Source: Allohahella sp002354735
GTDB taxonomy: Bacteria; Pseudomonadota; Gammaproteobacteria; Pseudomonadales; Oleiphilaceae
Assembly: GCF_047946665.1 (NCBI RefSeq)
Contig: NZ_CP172312.1
Span: forward strand, 744,001 to 808,000
DNA: 64,000 bases
Reading direction: 5' to 3'
The position numbers were made by a program, and so were the translations under genes. Below are positions 31,940 through 39,192 of this stretch, one piece after another. Position 1 is the stretch's first letter. Every line of letters starts with the position of its first letter. The notes beneath the pieces are model-generated. The model was not told where the DNA came from. It worked only from the letters and a program-made list of their open reading frames with translations, and did not search any database.

Positions 31940-32147
31940 CAGATATCTCCACGGTAGGGGCTTCGATCCAGCCCAGACAGTTCTGCTCGCTTACCAAATG
32001 AGGTAACACCCACTGGTTTGCTGTCCTGCTGTACCAACCGTTTGCAGTTGAAACAGCTCTCTTTTTCTCGCCTATCTCTCGAACCACCAGAACAGTGCGT
32101 TCCTTGTACTCGCCTTCTGGCGGCTCGCTCATCGGATTCAGTTTCAT
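31929..32147 (-). CDS. Hypothetical small protein
   Basis: A 72-residue protein. The start at 32147 is fixed by a perfect GGAGG six bases upstream; the longer frame to 32285 lacks such a site and runs under the upstream gene. The sequence has a beta-rich middle (R-T-V-L-V-V-R-E-I-G) and ends acidic. No family is recognised. Confidence 0.65.
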   Translation of the reverse strand: MKLNPMSEPPEGEYKERTVLVVREIGEKKRAVSTANGWYSRTANQWVLPHLVSEQNCLGWIEAPTVEISDEQ

Positions 32148-32473
32148 AATCCCTCCTTCGGGAATGTTGGTGGCGAGACGGGAATCCAGCGGGCTGTGTC
32201 TTCCATCATTGTGTAATAGCCTTCGTATGCTTCTAATGCTGCTGAATAGAGAATGCTTTCTTTGTACCTCTCTGTTGCTAAACAAAGCAGAGGCTCACTC
32301 TCTGTCTTTAACCAGAAGTATTGCCCCGCCTCTGGGTAGTCAGGAGCAACGCGCACTGCTTGCGGCTCCAGCAACTCCCGCTTCAGCGCCAGAACCTCGG
32401 CCCGTGCAGCTTGGGCTTCGCGGCTGTGCTGCTCGCACAACATGCAGCAGCCTGTGGTGTCGTCTAGGCTCAT
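32144..32473 (-). CDS. Hypothetical protein with N-terminal Cys cluster
   Basis: A 109-residue protein. C-C-M-L-C-E-Q-H near residues 9-16 may bind zinc. A helical stretch (A-R-A-E-V-L-A-L-K-R-E-L-L) follows, then a W-L-K-T-E-S-E-P-L segment seen in several small phage proteins. GGAGG precedes the ATG. The function is unknown. Confidence 0.68.
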   Translation of the reverse strand: MSLDDTTGCCMLCEQHSREAQAARAEVLALKRELLEPQAVRVAPDYPEAGQYFWLKTESEPLLCLATERYKESILYSAALEAYEGYYTMMEDTARWIPVSPPTFPKEGL

Positions 32474-32694
32474 TGGGCCTCCTTCAAGTCATCCAGTAGC
32501 ATGTACAGATCGCTCGCCAGTTCTGGAATATGATCTGCAATGTTCTCGGCATAGGTTTCAAGGGCGGCGCGGCAGGCGGCTACGTGCTTTTGATCGCCTT
32601 CATTATCGAGACGCAGCACGAAGAAGATTTGACCGTCTACAGGCTTGCCGTCTGTCCGCTCGACGCGGTACTTGTTGTACAGTCCTGTGCTCAT
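32470..32694 (-). CDS. Hypothetical protein
   Basis: A 74-residue protein. Y-R-V-E-R-T-D-G-K and F-F-V-L-R-L-D form beta strands, followed by helices with H-I-P-E-L-A-S-D-L. GGAGG and CCAATG are identical to the leader of the neighbouring gene at 32473, suggesting leader duplication. Similar small proteins are frequent in phage early operons. Confidence 0.7.
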   Translation of the reverse strand: MSTGLYNKYRVERTDGKPVDGQIFFVLRLDNEGDQKHVAACRAALETYAENIADHIPELASDLYMLLDDLKEAQ

Positions 32695-33350
32695 TGGGCC
32701 TCCTGTGCTTTGCGCTCGTCCAGCATTCGTCTGGCGGTGTGCATGTCCGTGTAGTTGAAGGCGCTATGCACCTTGTCGAGCAAGAAATTCTGCTCCTCAA
32801 TGATCTGGCTCAGTGTCTCGATAGTTACAGATCGGTCCTTTACAGTAGCTCGCGACCGCACCAGCTCAGCATCCTGCTGCTTGAGCTTGGCTTCCAGCTC
32901 CGAAATATCGTCAAACCCTTTCGTGACTTCACGCTTCCAGCCTTGAATTGCTTTGGCTTGCGCTTGCAATTCTGACTCCTGCTGCTTGAGCTTGGCTTGT
33001 AGCTCCCTGATTTGAGCGTTCTGCTTCGCCAGTTCGGCCCGTTGATTTGTCCGCTTCTCTTCCAGCTTATTGGCTTCAGCGCAATGCGATTCTGAACACT
33101 GTTCCCAATGCCGTCGTGCGTGCTGCTCCTGATTCAGTTCGTCTTCAAGCTCCTCAGACTTCGCTTCAGCCTGCTTGAGCTTGGCTTGTAGCTCGTCTCG
33201 CTCAGCAGTTCGCTGATTGAAGTGCGTGCGCCACTTTTCGCAATCCGTTTGGCTTTCCAGCAGCTCCGCTTCCAGCTCCTCGGCCCTTGCCGCTTTGGCG
33301 AGGACTTCGGTTAGGGGGCGCTCCATCATTTCGCGTTCTAGTGCTGTCAT
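32691..33350 (-). CDS. Coiled-coil protein with internal repeats
   Basis: A 219-residue coiled coil. Residues 20-190 are continuous Glu/Leu/Gln/Lys heptads. The segment E-L-x-A-K-L-K-Q recurs three times (near 53, 118 and 152), and the DNA encoding it is repeated nearly word for word. It has two Cys in the middle. The function is unknown. It lies between small genes and the HNH endonuclease. Confidence 0.72.
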   Translation of the reverse strand: MTALEREMMERPLTEVLAKAARAEELEAELLESQTDCEKWRTHFNQRTAERDELQAKLKQAEAKSEELEDELNQEQHARRHWEQCSESHCAEANKLEEKRTNQRAELAKQNAQIRELQAKLKQQESELQAQAKAIQGWKREVTKGFDDISELEAKLKQQDAELVRSRATVKDRSVTIETLSQIIEEQNFLLDKVHSAFNYTDMHTARRMLDERKAQEAQ

Positions 33351-34087
33351 TTTTTCGGGCCTTTTTCTGGGTTTCTGGAGCCGGGTGGTAACGAAAGCGC
33401 ATGCTCTGGCCAGCCATTATTCAGCCGATATGTCACCATGCTGTGGGTGAAATTATTCTTTCTAGCAAACTCCGCAACCGTTACCCCGCCAACAAGCCTA
33501 TTAGTTCGTTTATTACACCCTTGTTCAGATGGAGTCGCCCAGCGCACGTTACTTGGCTCGTAATCGCCATCGTTGTTGATTCTGTCTAGAGACATATCCG
33601 GAGATGGTCGATCACCGACATCCTTCAAAAAACAAGCAAACTCAGCCCATTCCGGACAGACTGAAATCCCTCTTCCGCCATAGTTTTCATACTTGCTAGC
33701 CTTCGGGTTGCTGCACCTAGCACGCATATTTTTCCAGATATAATAGAGCGGGCGCTTTTTCTTTCTGGCATAGCCGTGAGTCCATTTGTTTTCGCGCGAA
33801 TTAGCCCGCGCAAAGCACCCACAAGAGGCAGCAGTTTGCGATGTAACGAAGAGCCTCTTGGCTTCTGAAAGATTGTTTGCCGCCTTGGGCTTTGTAATCC
33901 CGCAACGTAGGCATTTTGTCCAGAAGTGCCTGCGCGTGTTTACCGTTCCAACCGTCCGGCCACTAGCCGTTTTTTCAAACGTGGATCCCGCGTACCCAAC
34001 GACTTCCAGGAAAGAGAATTTCTCCCCTGTCCAGTCTCGTGCTGCGGGGCTTAACGGTTTGGCGTAATCAATACTTATGGCTTTCAT
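33347..34087 (-). CDS. Free-standing HNH homing endonuclease
   Basis: A 246-residue HNH protein. Residues 45-95 contain C-L-R-C and C-G-C zinc-like pairs. The nuclease core is M-S-L-D-R-I-N-N-D-G-D-Y with N-V-R-W-A-T (about 165-185), the familiar phage N-x-x-P/N-V-R-W type, preceded by M-R-A-R-C-S-N-P and followed by an N-K-R-T-N motif. A small HTH-like segment (V-A-E-F-A-R-K-N) closes the protein. It sits between the recombination genes and the small-gene cluster and is probably a mobile insertion. Confidence 0.85.
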   Translation of the reverse strand: MKAISIDYAKPLSPAARDWTGEKFSFLEVVGYAGSTFEKTASGRTVGTVNTRRHFWTKCLRCGITKPKAANNLSEAKRLFVTSQTAASCGCFARANSRENKWTHGYARKKKRPLYYIWKNMRARCSNPKASKYENYGGRGISVCPEWAEFACFLKDVGDRPSPDMSLDRINNDGDYEPSNVRWATPSEQGCNKRTNRLVGGVTVAEFARKNNFTHSMVTYRLNNGWPEHALSLPPGSRNPEKGPKK

Positions 34088-34123
34088 GCTTCCCCCTGTG
34101 CCGTCCCTGGCGTTGTTGTTAGA

Positions 34124-34552
34124 TCAAAATGGCACGTCTGAGTCGAAGTCATCCATCGGGTCTAGTGCCGACTCCGGCTGAGCCGCCTGCCTCTGAGGCT
34201 CCTGCCGCCCGCTATACTCCGGTGATCCGCTGTTGTCGCCTTTGCTGTCGAGCATCTGAAGCTCTTCAACGATGAATTTCGTCCGGTACTGCTTCACGCC
34301 ATCCTTATCCCAGGTGTCTGTCTGAAGGCGGCAGCGAACGAGAACCTTGCTGCCTTTCTTCAAATACTGGTTGCAGATTTCTGCCAGCTTTCCGAAGGCC
34401 GTCATGTCGAGCCATTCAGTGGATTCTTCACCCTTGTATTTGCGACTGCAGGCAATGGAAAAGCCGCTAATGATCATTCCCGACTGTGTCGCTTTGGCTT
34501 CAGGATCTTTGCCTAAACGCCCAGAAAATGTGCATGAATTGAAATCTGACAT
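34124..34552 (-). CDS. ssb: Single-stranded DNA-binding protein
   Basis: A 142-residue SSB. The OB-fold spans residues 5-105 (F-S-G-R-L-G-K-D-P-E, W-L-D-M-T-A-F-G-K-L-A-E, G-S-K-V-L-V-R-C-R-L). A Gln/Pro/Ser linker follows, and the acidic tip D-D-F-D-S-D-V-P-F has the D-x-P-F pattern used to recruit partner proteins. It forms an operon with the YqaJ exonuclease and ERF protein, making a phage single-strand-annealing recombination set. Confidence 0.92.
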   Translation of the reverse strand: MSDFNSCTFSGRLGKDPEAKATQSGMIISGFSIACSRKYKGEESTEWLDMTAFGKLAEICNQYLKKGSKVLVRCRLQTDTWDKDGVKQYRTKFIVEELQMLDSKGDNSGSPEYSGRQEPQRQAAQPESALDPMDDFDSDVPF

Positions 34553-35193
34553 TACGCTGCCTCTACTGTGTATTGTGATGAATCGATAACCTTCGCTGTC
34601 TTGTCGATCAGCTTCCTGAACTCGTCTATCCGCGCCATGAGCCGCTTGAACTCGTCCTGAGTCTTCTCTCTGTAGACCCGGCAGCGATACAGCTGCTTAT
34701 CGGGCGGGAAGTCCGCGCAGTACGAGATCGAGTCAATCCAGTCGCGCTGTGTGAAATGGACGTTCCCGATGATCTGCCACTTATAGACAGGGTCTATCGT
34801 CTGGCGCTTGATGTTTGCGAAGTGAATGGCCGGGATAACCGACTTGATTTCAACCTCGCCATCGTCATACACCAGCCCATCTGGGGAGCAGCCAATATCA
34901 TCCAGCTCGAAAAACCCGCCGTTGCTGACCGTTGAAAACGTCTCCGCTTCGTACAGCGCCCGCGCCAAACCTTCTTGCTCGTGCCCGCGTTCCATGTGCG
35001 AGTTTGAGAACCCGCCACCAACCGGCCTGCCTATGGCTCGTTCGATGCAGATATTCACCGCATACTGCTTTGCGGGTTCGCCAAAGGCCTTTCCTTCATG
35101 GGCCATCAGCTTTGACAAATTGGACGACGTGATTCTGCCGACGCGGAGCGCAAGCCATGCGTCCGTGTTCTGCTCCACGTCGTGAAAGATCAC
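34552..35193 (-). CDS. YqaJ-family recombination exonuclease
   Basis: A 213-residue lambda-Exo-like nuclease. R-I-T-S-S near residues 19-23 and the later E-x-K signature (E-V-E-I-K-S near 113-118) preceded by D-G (G-C-S-P-D-G near 101-106) give the PD-(D/E)xK core. It would resect DNA 5'-3' for annealing by the ERF protein. It overlaps both ssb and ERF by four bases or fewer. The length is normal for the family. Confidence 0.88.
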   Translation of the reverse strand: MIFHDVEQNTDAWLALRVGRITSSNLSKLMAHEGKAFGEPAKQYAVNICIERAIGRPVGGGFSNSHMERGHEQEGLARALYEAETFSTVSNGGFFELDDIGCSPDGLVYDDGEVEIKSVIPAIHFANIKRQTIDPVYKWQIIGNVHFTQRDWIDSISYCADFPPDKQLYRCRVYREKTQDEFKRLMARIDEFRKLIDKTAKVIDSSQYTVEAA

Positions 35194-35798
35194 GCGGCAC
35201 CTGCCTGTGCGGGCTCGCTGTTAGCCTCTTCCATAATCATCCGTCTGACTTCCGGGCTGATTTCCATGTGCTCCAGAACAGCGACAAGGTTGCCATCACG
35301 CTTGTAGGCTGCAATGGCATTGCCCCATGCCTTAGTGCCTGGCTTCAGCGCTGGTTTTGATTGCGCCTGCGCGGCCTTCTGAGCCTGCTGACGGGGCGCT
35401 GCTGCCGTAGCTGCGTTACCGTCGTCATCTTCCTGCGCAATGCCGCACACAGCCGCTAATGAGTACCTGCGCAAGTAGGTGAGAGCGGAGCCGACTTGCT
35501 GGGCGTCATGCTTAGCAATCGGCGTGCAGCACTCGGACTCGATGTACTCACCCGATGAGTGCATGAGCAGCGTTGTCAGCGTCACCAACTGCTCGCCGTA
35601 ACCAGGCATCTGGACGACGCTCAGGCCGTGCTTAGACAGCACTGGCCGAGTCGTGTTCAGAATCTCCGCAAGGTCCGCGTAAGAGCTTTTGAAGTGCGGG
35701 TTCTTACTGTTCTTCGCCGCGTTGCCTATCTCTGCCTGAGCCTTCGCCAGAGCGCTTGCCAGCTCCTTCAGAGACTCGGATTTCGTTACGTTGCTCAT
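35190..35798 (-). CDS. erf: ERF-family single-strand annealing protein
   Basis: A 202-residue ERF-type recombinase. The conserved core includes K-N-P-H-F-K-S-S-Y-A-D-L (about 32-43), V-Q-M-P and S-A-L-T-Y-L-R-R-Y-S-L (about 103-113). The C-terminal half after 125 is Ala/Gln-rich and then a small helical domain. It anneals complementary strands and circularises phage DNA. It is coupled to YqaJ downstream. Confidence 0.9.
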   Translation of the reverse strand: MSNVTKSESLKELASALAKAQAEIGNAAKNSKNPHFKSSYADLAEILNTTRPVLSKHGLSVVQMPGYGEQLVTLTTLLMHSSGEYIESECCTPIAKHDAQQVGSALTYLRRYSLAAVCGIAQEDDDGNAATAAAPRQQAQKAAQAQSKPALKPGTKAWGNAIAAYKRDGNLVAVLEHMEISPEVRRMIMEEANSEPAQAGAA

Positions 35799-35923
35799 TT
35801 CTGCTCACCCGCTGTAATTCGATTAATCTCGCTAACGTTAACGACCACCTGAGCCGCCAGACCCAAAACCAGCACGACCAGCGCGCACATCAGAAGCTCA
35901 GCTTTCCGGATTCTCGTTTTCAT
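35795..35923 (-). CDS. Tiny membrane protein
   Basis: A 42-residue protein with AAGGAG nine bases before ATG. K-T-R-I-R-K at the N-terminus is followed by one hydrophobic helix (about 10-30). The stop overlaps the ERF start (ATGA). The function is unknown. Confidence 0.6.
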   Translation of the reverse strand: MKTRIRKAELLMCALVVLVLGLAAQVVVNVSEINRITAGEQK

Positions 35924-36032
35924 GTGTTGTGCTCCTTATTATTTTGTCGAGGCCTTTCATTTGTCGGTCGAATGCTGCTGCTGTGAGTAGCAGGATCAGG
36001 ATGCCGGCTAGAGTGAAGATGGTTATGCTCAT
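35898..36032 (-). CDS. Tiny membrane protein
   Basis: A 44-residue protein. The first 20 residues form a hydrophobic segment (I-T-I-F-T-L-A-G-I-L-I-L-L-L). The C-terminus is charged. AGGAG lies upstream. It overlaps the following tiny gene in another frame by 26 bases. Confidence 0.55.
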   Translation of the reverse strand: MSITIFTLAGILILLLTAAAFDRQMKGLDKIIRSTTHENENPES

Positions 36033-36154
36033 TTGCCTTGCTCCTCTGGCCGGCAGCCTGCTTCAAGCTGCTCCACCTTGTCCGTCAAATCACGAATGGA
36101 GACTGCGGCGACAAACAGAATGCTGAAAAATACGATCATCACGAACCCGTTCAC
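36029..36154 (-). CDS. Tiny membrane protein
   Basis: A 41-residue protein starting at GTG with a strong GGAGGAGG upstream. One hydrophobic helix (residues 3-18) is followed by a charged C-terminus with one Cys. Three tiny one-helix proteins in a row suggest early host-membrane functions. Confidence 0.55.
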   Translation of the reverse strand: MNGFVMIVFFSILFVAAVSIRDLTDKVEQLEAGCRPEEQGK

Positions 36155-36480
36155 GCCGCCTCCTCCTTCGCCAGAATCTCATCAGCCCCAAGCTTCACAG
36201 CCCGCTCAATCATCTTTCTGATCGAAGTCTCGTTAAGGTCCGTGTAACCTCGTGAAGCCCATGCCAGCAGCTCACAGAGGACGTTGCTGTCTTCCAATTC
36301 GCGGAACATCTTCACGCTGGACATGTCGCCCGACTTCAGCTGGTCGCAGATTTCATCGTGCCGCCGCTCCGACTTCTCCTGAGCGTCCCAAACCCGTTCG
36401 CCGGCCTCGTCTTCGAGCTTGTAATCGCCCAGGTAGATGGCTGTTTGCATCAGATCGTGTGGTTGTCTTGGTGCGCTCAT
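36151..36480 (-). CDS. Hypothetical early protein
   Basis: A 109-residue protein. The start at 36480 has GGAGG seven bases upstream; a longer frame to 36549 would overlap the gene before it. The C-terminal half is helical (L-L-A-W-A-S-R-G-Y-T, then R-K-M-I-E-R-A-V-K-L). No family is recognised. Confidence 0.65.
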   Translation of the reverse strand: MSAPRQPHDLMQTAIYLGDYKLEDEAGERVWDAQEKSERRHDEICDQLKSGDMSSVKMFRELEDSNVLCELLAWASRGYTDLNETSIRKMIERAVKLGADEILAKEEAA

Positions 36481-36728
36481 ATAACCTCCGAAAAACCTGG
36501 TCGATTGGCTCGTCTCTGCTTCGAAAACCACTTGCCGAACTTGTCCCAAACTGCCTCTGGGATATCCTCAAACTTGCACTGCTTCTCGCCGTGCTTGTCG
36601 TATGAAAAGTCAGGGCCGAGGTAATGGTGAAAGTCGCAATAGAACCGGACGCCGTTGTGAATGAAGTAGGTGTCCGTCCGTCTGAAATGCGCTATGCCGC
36701 CTGGAATCCTTACCGCATGACTGCTCAT
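36477..36728 (-). CDS. Hypothetical early protein, aromatic-rich
   Basis: An 83-residue protein rich in Phe, Tyr, Trp and His (F-Y-C-D-F-H-H-Y-L-G). Overlaps of four bases with both neighbours indicate coupled translation. The function is unknown. Confidence 0.65.
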   Translation of the reverse strand: MSSHAVRIPGGIAHFRRTDTYFIHNGVRFYCDFHHYLGPDFSYDKHGEKQCKFEDIPEAVWDKFGKWFSKQRRANRPGFSEVI

Positions 36729-36967
36729 CGTCCTGCCGCCTCTGTGATGTTTGAAATTGCGTCGAGCATCTGGTCCATTCGGTACACGGCGAGGCCCGCA
36801 ACTCTCGCTTCTGCCGTGCGGCCTTCTTTCAGGTACAAGGTCACGTCGTGCCGCATGTTGTCCCTGATGGCATTGCAGACGATCACGGTGTTACAGATCG
36901 TTGCCTCTAGTGACTCGGCGTTGCAGTACATGATTGCCTGGGCCATAAGCCTCTGTGCGTCGTTCAT
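36725..36967 (-). CDS. Hypothetical early protein
   Basis: An 80-residue protein beginning at the ATG (M-N-D-A-Q-R) that overlaps the upstream stop; an in-frame extension to 37030 lacks a ribosome site. It has several Cys residues (A-I-M-Y-C-N, I-C-N-T) and a helical C-terminus. The function is unknown. Confidence 0.62.
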   Translation of the reverse strand: MNDAQRLMAQAIMYCNAESLEATICNTVIVCNAIRDNMRHDVTLYLKEGRTAEARVAGLAVYRMDQMLDAISNITEAAGR

Positions 36968-37155
36968 AGCGGTCTGCTCCACAGGTCGCGCTCTTCCAGT
37001 TCGTCGCACAGTTCCTCGTGCAACTCCCAATTCTGTTCAGCGTGTGCTTTGTGAATCAGTCGGATCAGCTCGGCGTCTGTCTCGATGTTGTCCCACTTGG
37101 AAGGCGGGCGCTTTGGGTTGAGCCAGGCCCATGCTCTTTTGAGTTGTGCGATCAT
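36964..37155 (-). CDS. Hypothetical early protein, acidic
   Basis: A 63-residue protein. A tryptophan-rich N-terminus (R-A-W-A-W-L-N-P) is followed by a Glu/His-rich helix (A-E-Q-N-W-E-L-H-E-E-L). The function is unknown. Confidence 0.62.
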   Translation of the reverse strand: MIAQLKRAWAWLNPKRPPSKWDNIETDAELIRLIHKAHAEQNWELHEELCDELEERDLWSRPL

Positions 37156-37337
37156 TTGCCAGCCCTCGCAAGAACGTCAGCGCAGTAAGAGAAGGCGGTC
37201 GGGAAGTGCTTGCAGTTGTAGGCTTCGTCCCGCTTCGCATCTTCGTAGCCGGTCGGGCCGACGTAGGTGAGGATCGCCCAGACGATGCCGAAGCATGCTG
37301 CGTATTTGAGGACTCTTAAGGTGGCTTGCATGGACAT
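37152..37337 (-). CDS. First gene of the leftward early operon, membrane-anchored
   Basis: A 61-residue protein with one hydrophobic segment (about 8-27) and two Cys downstream. It starts about 24 bases from the predicted start site of the leftward promoter, with GGGG before ATG. A start at ATG 37331 is equally possible. The function is unknown. Confidence 0.6.
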   Translation of the reverse strand: MSMQATLRVLKYAACFGIVWAILTYVGPTGYEDAKRDEAYNCKHFPTAFSYCADVLARAGK

Positions 37338-37351
37338 AACCCCGTTTTTCG

Positions 37352-37409
37352 TTTCACTATAGTGAAAACTATACGCGGTTTTAGGGGTATGTCAATGCAC
37401 GATCGTGAA
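37352..37409 (-). promoter_or_regulatory. Leftward early promoter PL with two operators
   Basis: On the minus strand TTGACA (37390-37395) is 16 bases from TATAGT (37368-37373). The palindrome TTTCACTATAGTGAAA (37352-37367) covers the start site, and TGCACGATCGTGAA (37396-37409) sits just upstream of -35. Both fit the pattern TTCAC-N-AT-N-GTGAA also found at the rightward promoter, so the same repressor should bind them. Confidence 0.8.
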
Positions 37410-37421
37410 TTTATTTAGGGG

Positions 37422-37622
37422 TTACGAGGCTTTTTTTGCGGATAGGGCTTGGTGGCACAGGTGCTGGATTCGTTGAACATCGTCGAGAATCGTTTCGATC
37501 TGGTCAAGGCGCTGGATAATTGTGTAGTCAGGAAAGCCTGTTGAGGCTTCGAGCCTAATGCAAGCTGCTTTGAAATGGACCTTGCTCTCAAGTGCATCTA
37601 CAAGGGCGACAACATTTTCCAT
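37422..37622 (-). CDS. Possible small helical protein
   Basis: A 66-codon frame with helical composition (D-A-L-E-S-K, R-L-D-Q-I-E-T-I-L-D-D-V-Q-R) that looks protein-like. No clear ribosome site is seen upstream, and it lies between the repressor and PL. It may be expressed with the repressor in the prophage. Low certainty. Confidence 0.4.
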   Translation of the reverse strand: MENVVALVDALESKVHFKAACIRLEASTGFPDYTIIQRLDQIETILDDVQRIQHLCHQALSAKKAS

Positions 37623-37980
37623 AATTGACGACTCAGCTAAAAATGAAGGTGGAAAGTGTAGCTATTTCGACGACGCATCATGTCGTTTCAAGCCAACAGA
37701 GCTTTAAACTAGGTCAAAGTTTGCTCTGCTGAGAGCCAATGTAGCCGGTTCAAGATTTCATTGCAATGAACGGAAACGCTAGAAGTGTCAACCACTTAAG
37801 GTTGACATTAACGTCGCTGGAAAATATAAATGTTCAAATTCTGATCAGGCTTGAGAGGGGCGGTCTGGCTAAGCGGTTGATAACCTTATTGCCATGCCGA
37901 TTAGCCAAAATTTTATAGTCTGGAGCGACGCAAATATCAACCCCCGCAAAAAGCAAGAATCATTGCCTAATTGTAATGAA
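37623..37980. other. Non-coding stretch of the immunity region
   Basis: I see no supported gene here. It contains the inverted repeat TGTCAACC-ACTTAA-GGTTGACA (37787-37808), a near-perfect plus-strand promoter, and a hairpin with AT-rich tail, described separately as a candidate small RNA. Confidence 0.6.
37802..37918 (+). ncRNA. Candidate small RNA with consensus promoter
   Basis: TTGACA (37802-37807), 17 bases, then TATAAA (37825-37830) is an excellent sigma-70 promoter with no gene ahead on its strand. Transcription from about 37837 would reach a hairpin GGCTAAGCGG/CCGATTAGCC (37867-37876 with 37897-37906; 9 of 10 pairs), followed by AAAATTTTATAG. That predicts an RNA of about 80 nt, or a longer transcript antisense to the repressor. 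Confidence 0.5.
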
Positions 37981-38334
37981 TTAAGGCTTGCTGGTGCGTG
38001 CTGCCTGGAGTGCAGACAGGTCAGATAGGTAAGCAAGGGCCTTGTCTTGTGCCTGCGCATCAAGGCCTTCAAAAATCTTTAGGGCTTTGAGTGAGGCATC
38101 GCTCCTGCCCGCAACGAATTGATTATCTGGCAGTATCAGCGCCCAGCCGGGCATTTTCAGCCCTTCAGACAGGCGATCGAGCACGTCAAGGGTAATGTTG
38201 TTTTTTTCCCTGGCGTTCTCGATGTAGCCGATCTGAGACACGCTGACACCGCATCGGGCGTGAAGATCCTTGCGCTCCAGCCCGAGCGCCTCCCGCCTGG
38301 TGATCATGTTCTTACCTAAGTTTTGCTTAAGCAC
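37981..38334 (-). CDS. Phage repressor (XRE-family HTH)
   Basis: A 117-residue protein starting at GTG; ATG at 38304 is an alternative but would cut the first HTH helix. The HTH lies at about 8-65: R-R-E-A-L-G-L-E-R-K-D-L, then V-S-V-S-Q-I-G-Y-I-E-N. The C-terminal 50 residues are a small dimerisation-like segment without the Ser-Lys autocleavage domain of LexA/CI, so induction, if any, does not use self-cleavage. It is divergent from the Cro-like gene across the operators. Confidence 0.8.
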   Translation of the reverse strand: MLKQNLGKNMITRREALGLERKDLHARCGVSVSQIGYIENAREKNNITLDVLDRLSEGLKMPGWALILPDNQFVAGRSDASLKALKIFEGLDAQAQDKALAYLSDLSALQAARTSKP

Positions 38335-38368
38335 CCGGTAACTCCTGTCGTGGATAAATCACTCGCTC

Positions 38369-38427
38369 TTCATGATAGTGGCATTGCATTTCACGGTGAC
38401 TGCATATATTCTATTCACGATCGTGAA
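38369..38427 (+). promoter_or_regulatory. Rightward early promoter PR with operators
   Basis: A perfect palindrome TTCACGATCGTGAA (38414-38427) lies at the likely start site. Upstream are -35 TTGCAT (38384-38389) and a -10 TATTCT or TATATT near 38405-38412. A degenerate site TTCATGATAGTGGC (38369-38382) lies before -35. The layout mirrors PL: one operator at the start site and one just upstream of -35. Confidence 0.72.
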
Positions 38428-38445
38428 ATTAACTTGGAGCAGAGC

Positions 38446-38646
38446 ATGGATATTCCGACCCTTCTATCCGCCCTTCGCGAGCACAAAGCTCGCACAGGAA
38501 AAACCTGGCGGGAGATATCGGACGAGAGCGGAATCGGCCTGTCATCGCTCACAAAAATTGTGACAAGAGAGCCCGAATCGGTGGACCCGAAGTACTCGAC
38601 CGTCGAGAAAATCATCACCTTTTTACAGCATCAAAAAGCCGCGTAG
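38446..38646 (+). CDS. Cro-like HTH regulator
   Basis: A 66-residue protein starting at ATG with GGAG nine bases upstream; a longer frame to 38323 would cross the promoter. The HTH is T-W-R-E-I-S-D-E-S-G-I then S-S-L-T-K-I-V. It is the first gene of the rightward early operon. It should compete with the repressor for the shared operators. The stop is TAG. Confidence 0.78.
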   Translation: MDIPTLLSALREHKARTGKTWREISDESGIGLSSLTKIVTREPESVDPKYSTVEKIITFLQHQKAA

Positions 38647-38683
38647 ACGGCTCTCAACGAACATAAATACACGGAGATAGGAC

Positions 38684-38875
38684 ATGAAACGCGACAGGAG
38701 GTCTGTACGTGATACGCAGAAGCGAATTTCAGTCAACGAATACGACATAGAGCGAGTCTCACGGCTCCTAGATGCAATAGGTGGGGAGGAAGCCCGCCTG
38801 ATGTACCGCCTTTTCCTGCATGGCCTGAGTGCCTTGGAGCGGGAAATTTTTAATAACAAAAACGAGGCAGCGTGA
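38684..38875 (+). CDS. Hypothetical early protein
   Basis: A 63-residue protein with GGAG and AGGA before ATG. The N-terminus is basic (R-D-R-R-S-V-R-D) and the rest helical, compatible with a small nucleic-acid-binding or regulatory protein in the CII position. I recognise no family. Confidence 0.65.
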   Translation: MKRDRRSVRDTQKRISVNEYDIERVSRLLDAIGGEEARLMYRLFLHGLSALEREIFNNKNEAA

Positions 38876-39081
38876 TTCACAGCCAACTGGAAGAACAGTT
38901 AAAGCGGGCGGCAGAGCTCGCACCATTCTTCGATCAATTGCGTTCCTGTCGGGACGCAAAAGATTTGTTCCAGCGCATTGTAGATATCGGGAGGGATTCT
39001 GAGGAAGGGGCAGGGAAGGCAGAGAAAGGCGCTATTTCTAGCCTAGGTAAAAACCGAACACTCAAGCGTCAGCAGTTTTAA
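38872..39081 (+). CDS. Hypothetical early protein
   Basis: A 69-residue protein starting at GTG overlapping the previous stop (GTGA). Helical N-terminus (L-E-E-Q-L-K-R-A-A-E-L), basic C-terminus. The function is unknown. Confidence 0.62.
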   Translation: MIHSQLEEQLKRAAELAPFFDQLRSCRDAKDLFQRIVDIGRDSEEGAGKAEKGAISSLGKNRTLKRQQF

Positions 39082-39086
39082 CAGGC

Positions 39087-39114
39087 AAAAAAATAGCCGC
39101 TGGCAAGAGCGGCT
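39087..39114 (-). terminator. Leftward intrinsic terminator in the early right operon
   Basis: On the minus strand AGCCGCT-CTTGCC-AGCGGCT is followed by A and seven T. On the plus strand there is no T-run. It would stop a leftward (antisense) transcript entering the Cro-like region. Confidence 0.6.
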
Positions 39115-39192
39115 GTGTGTCCATCACCAGCAAAGGTAAGCAACACGAATGAATACTACCGCACCACGAACAGCTTTCGCAAGGGGGCTTAT

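Noticed and set aside
32144..37337. CRISPR array or toxin-antitoxin pair among small early genes
   Set aside because: No regular repeat-spacer structure; small genes lack recognisable toxin or antitoxin motifs.
38323..38445. Longer N-terminus for the Cro-like protein
   Set aside because: It would translate through PR and the operator. The ATG at 38446 has a good ribosome site.
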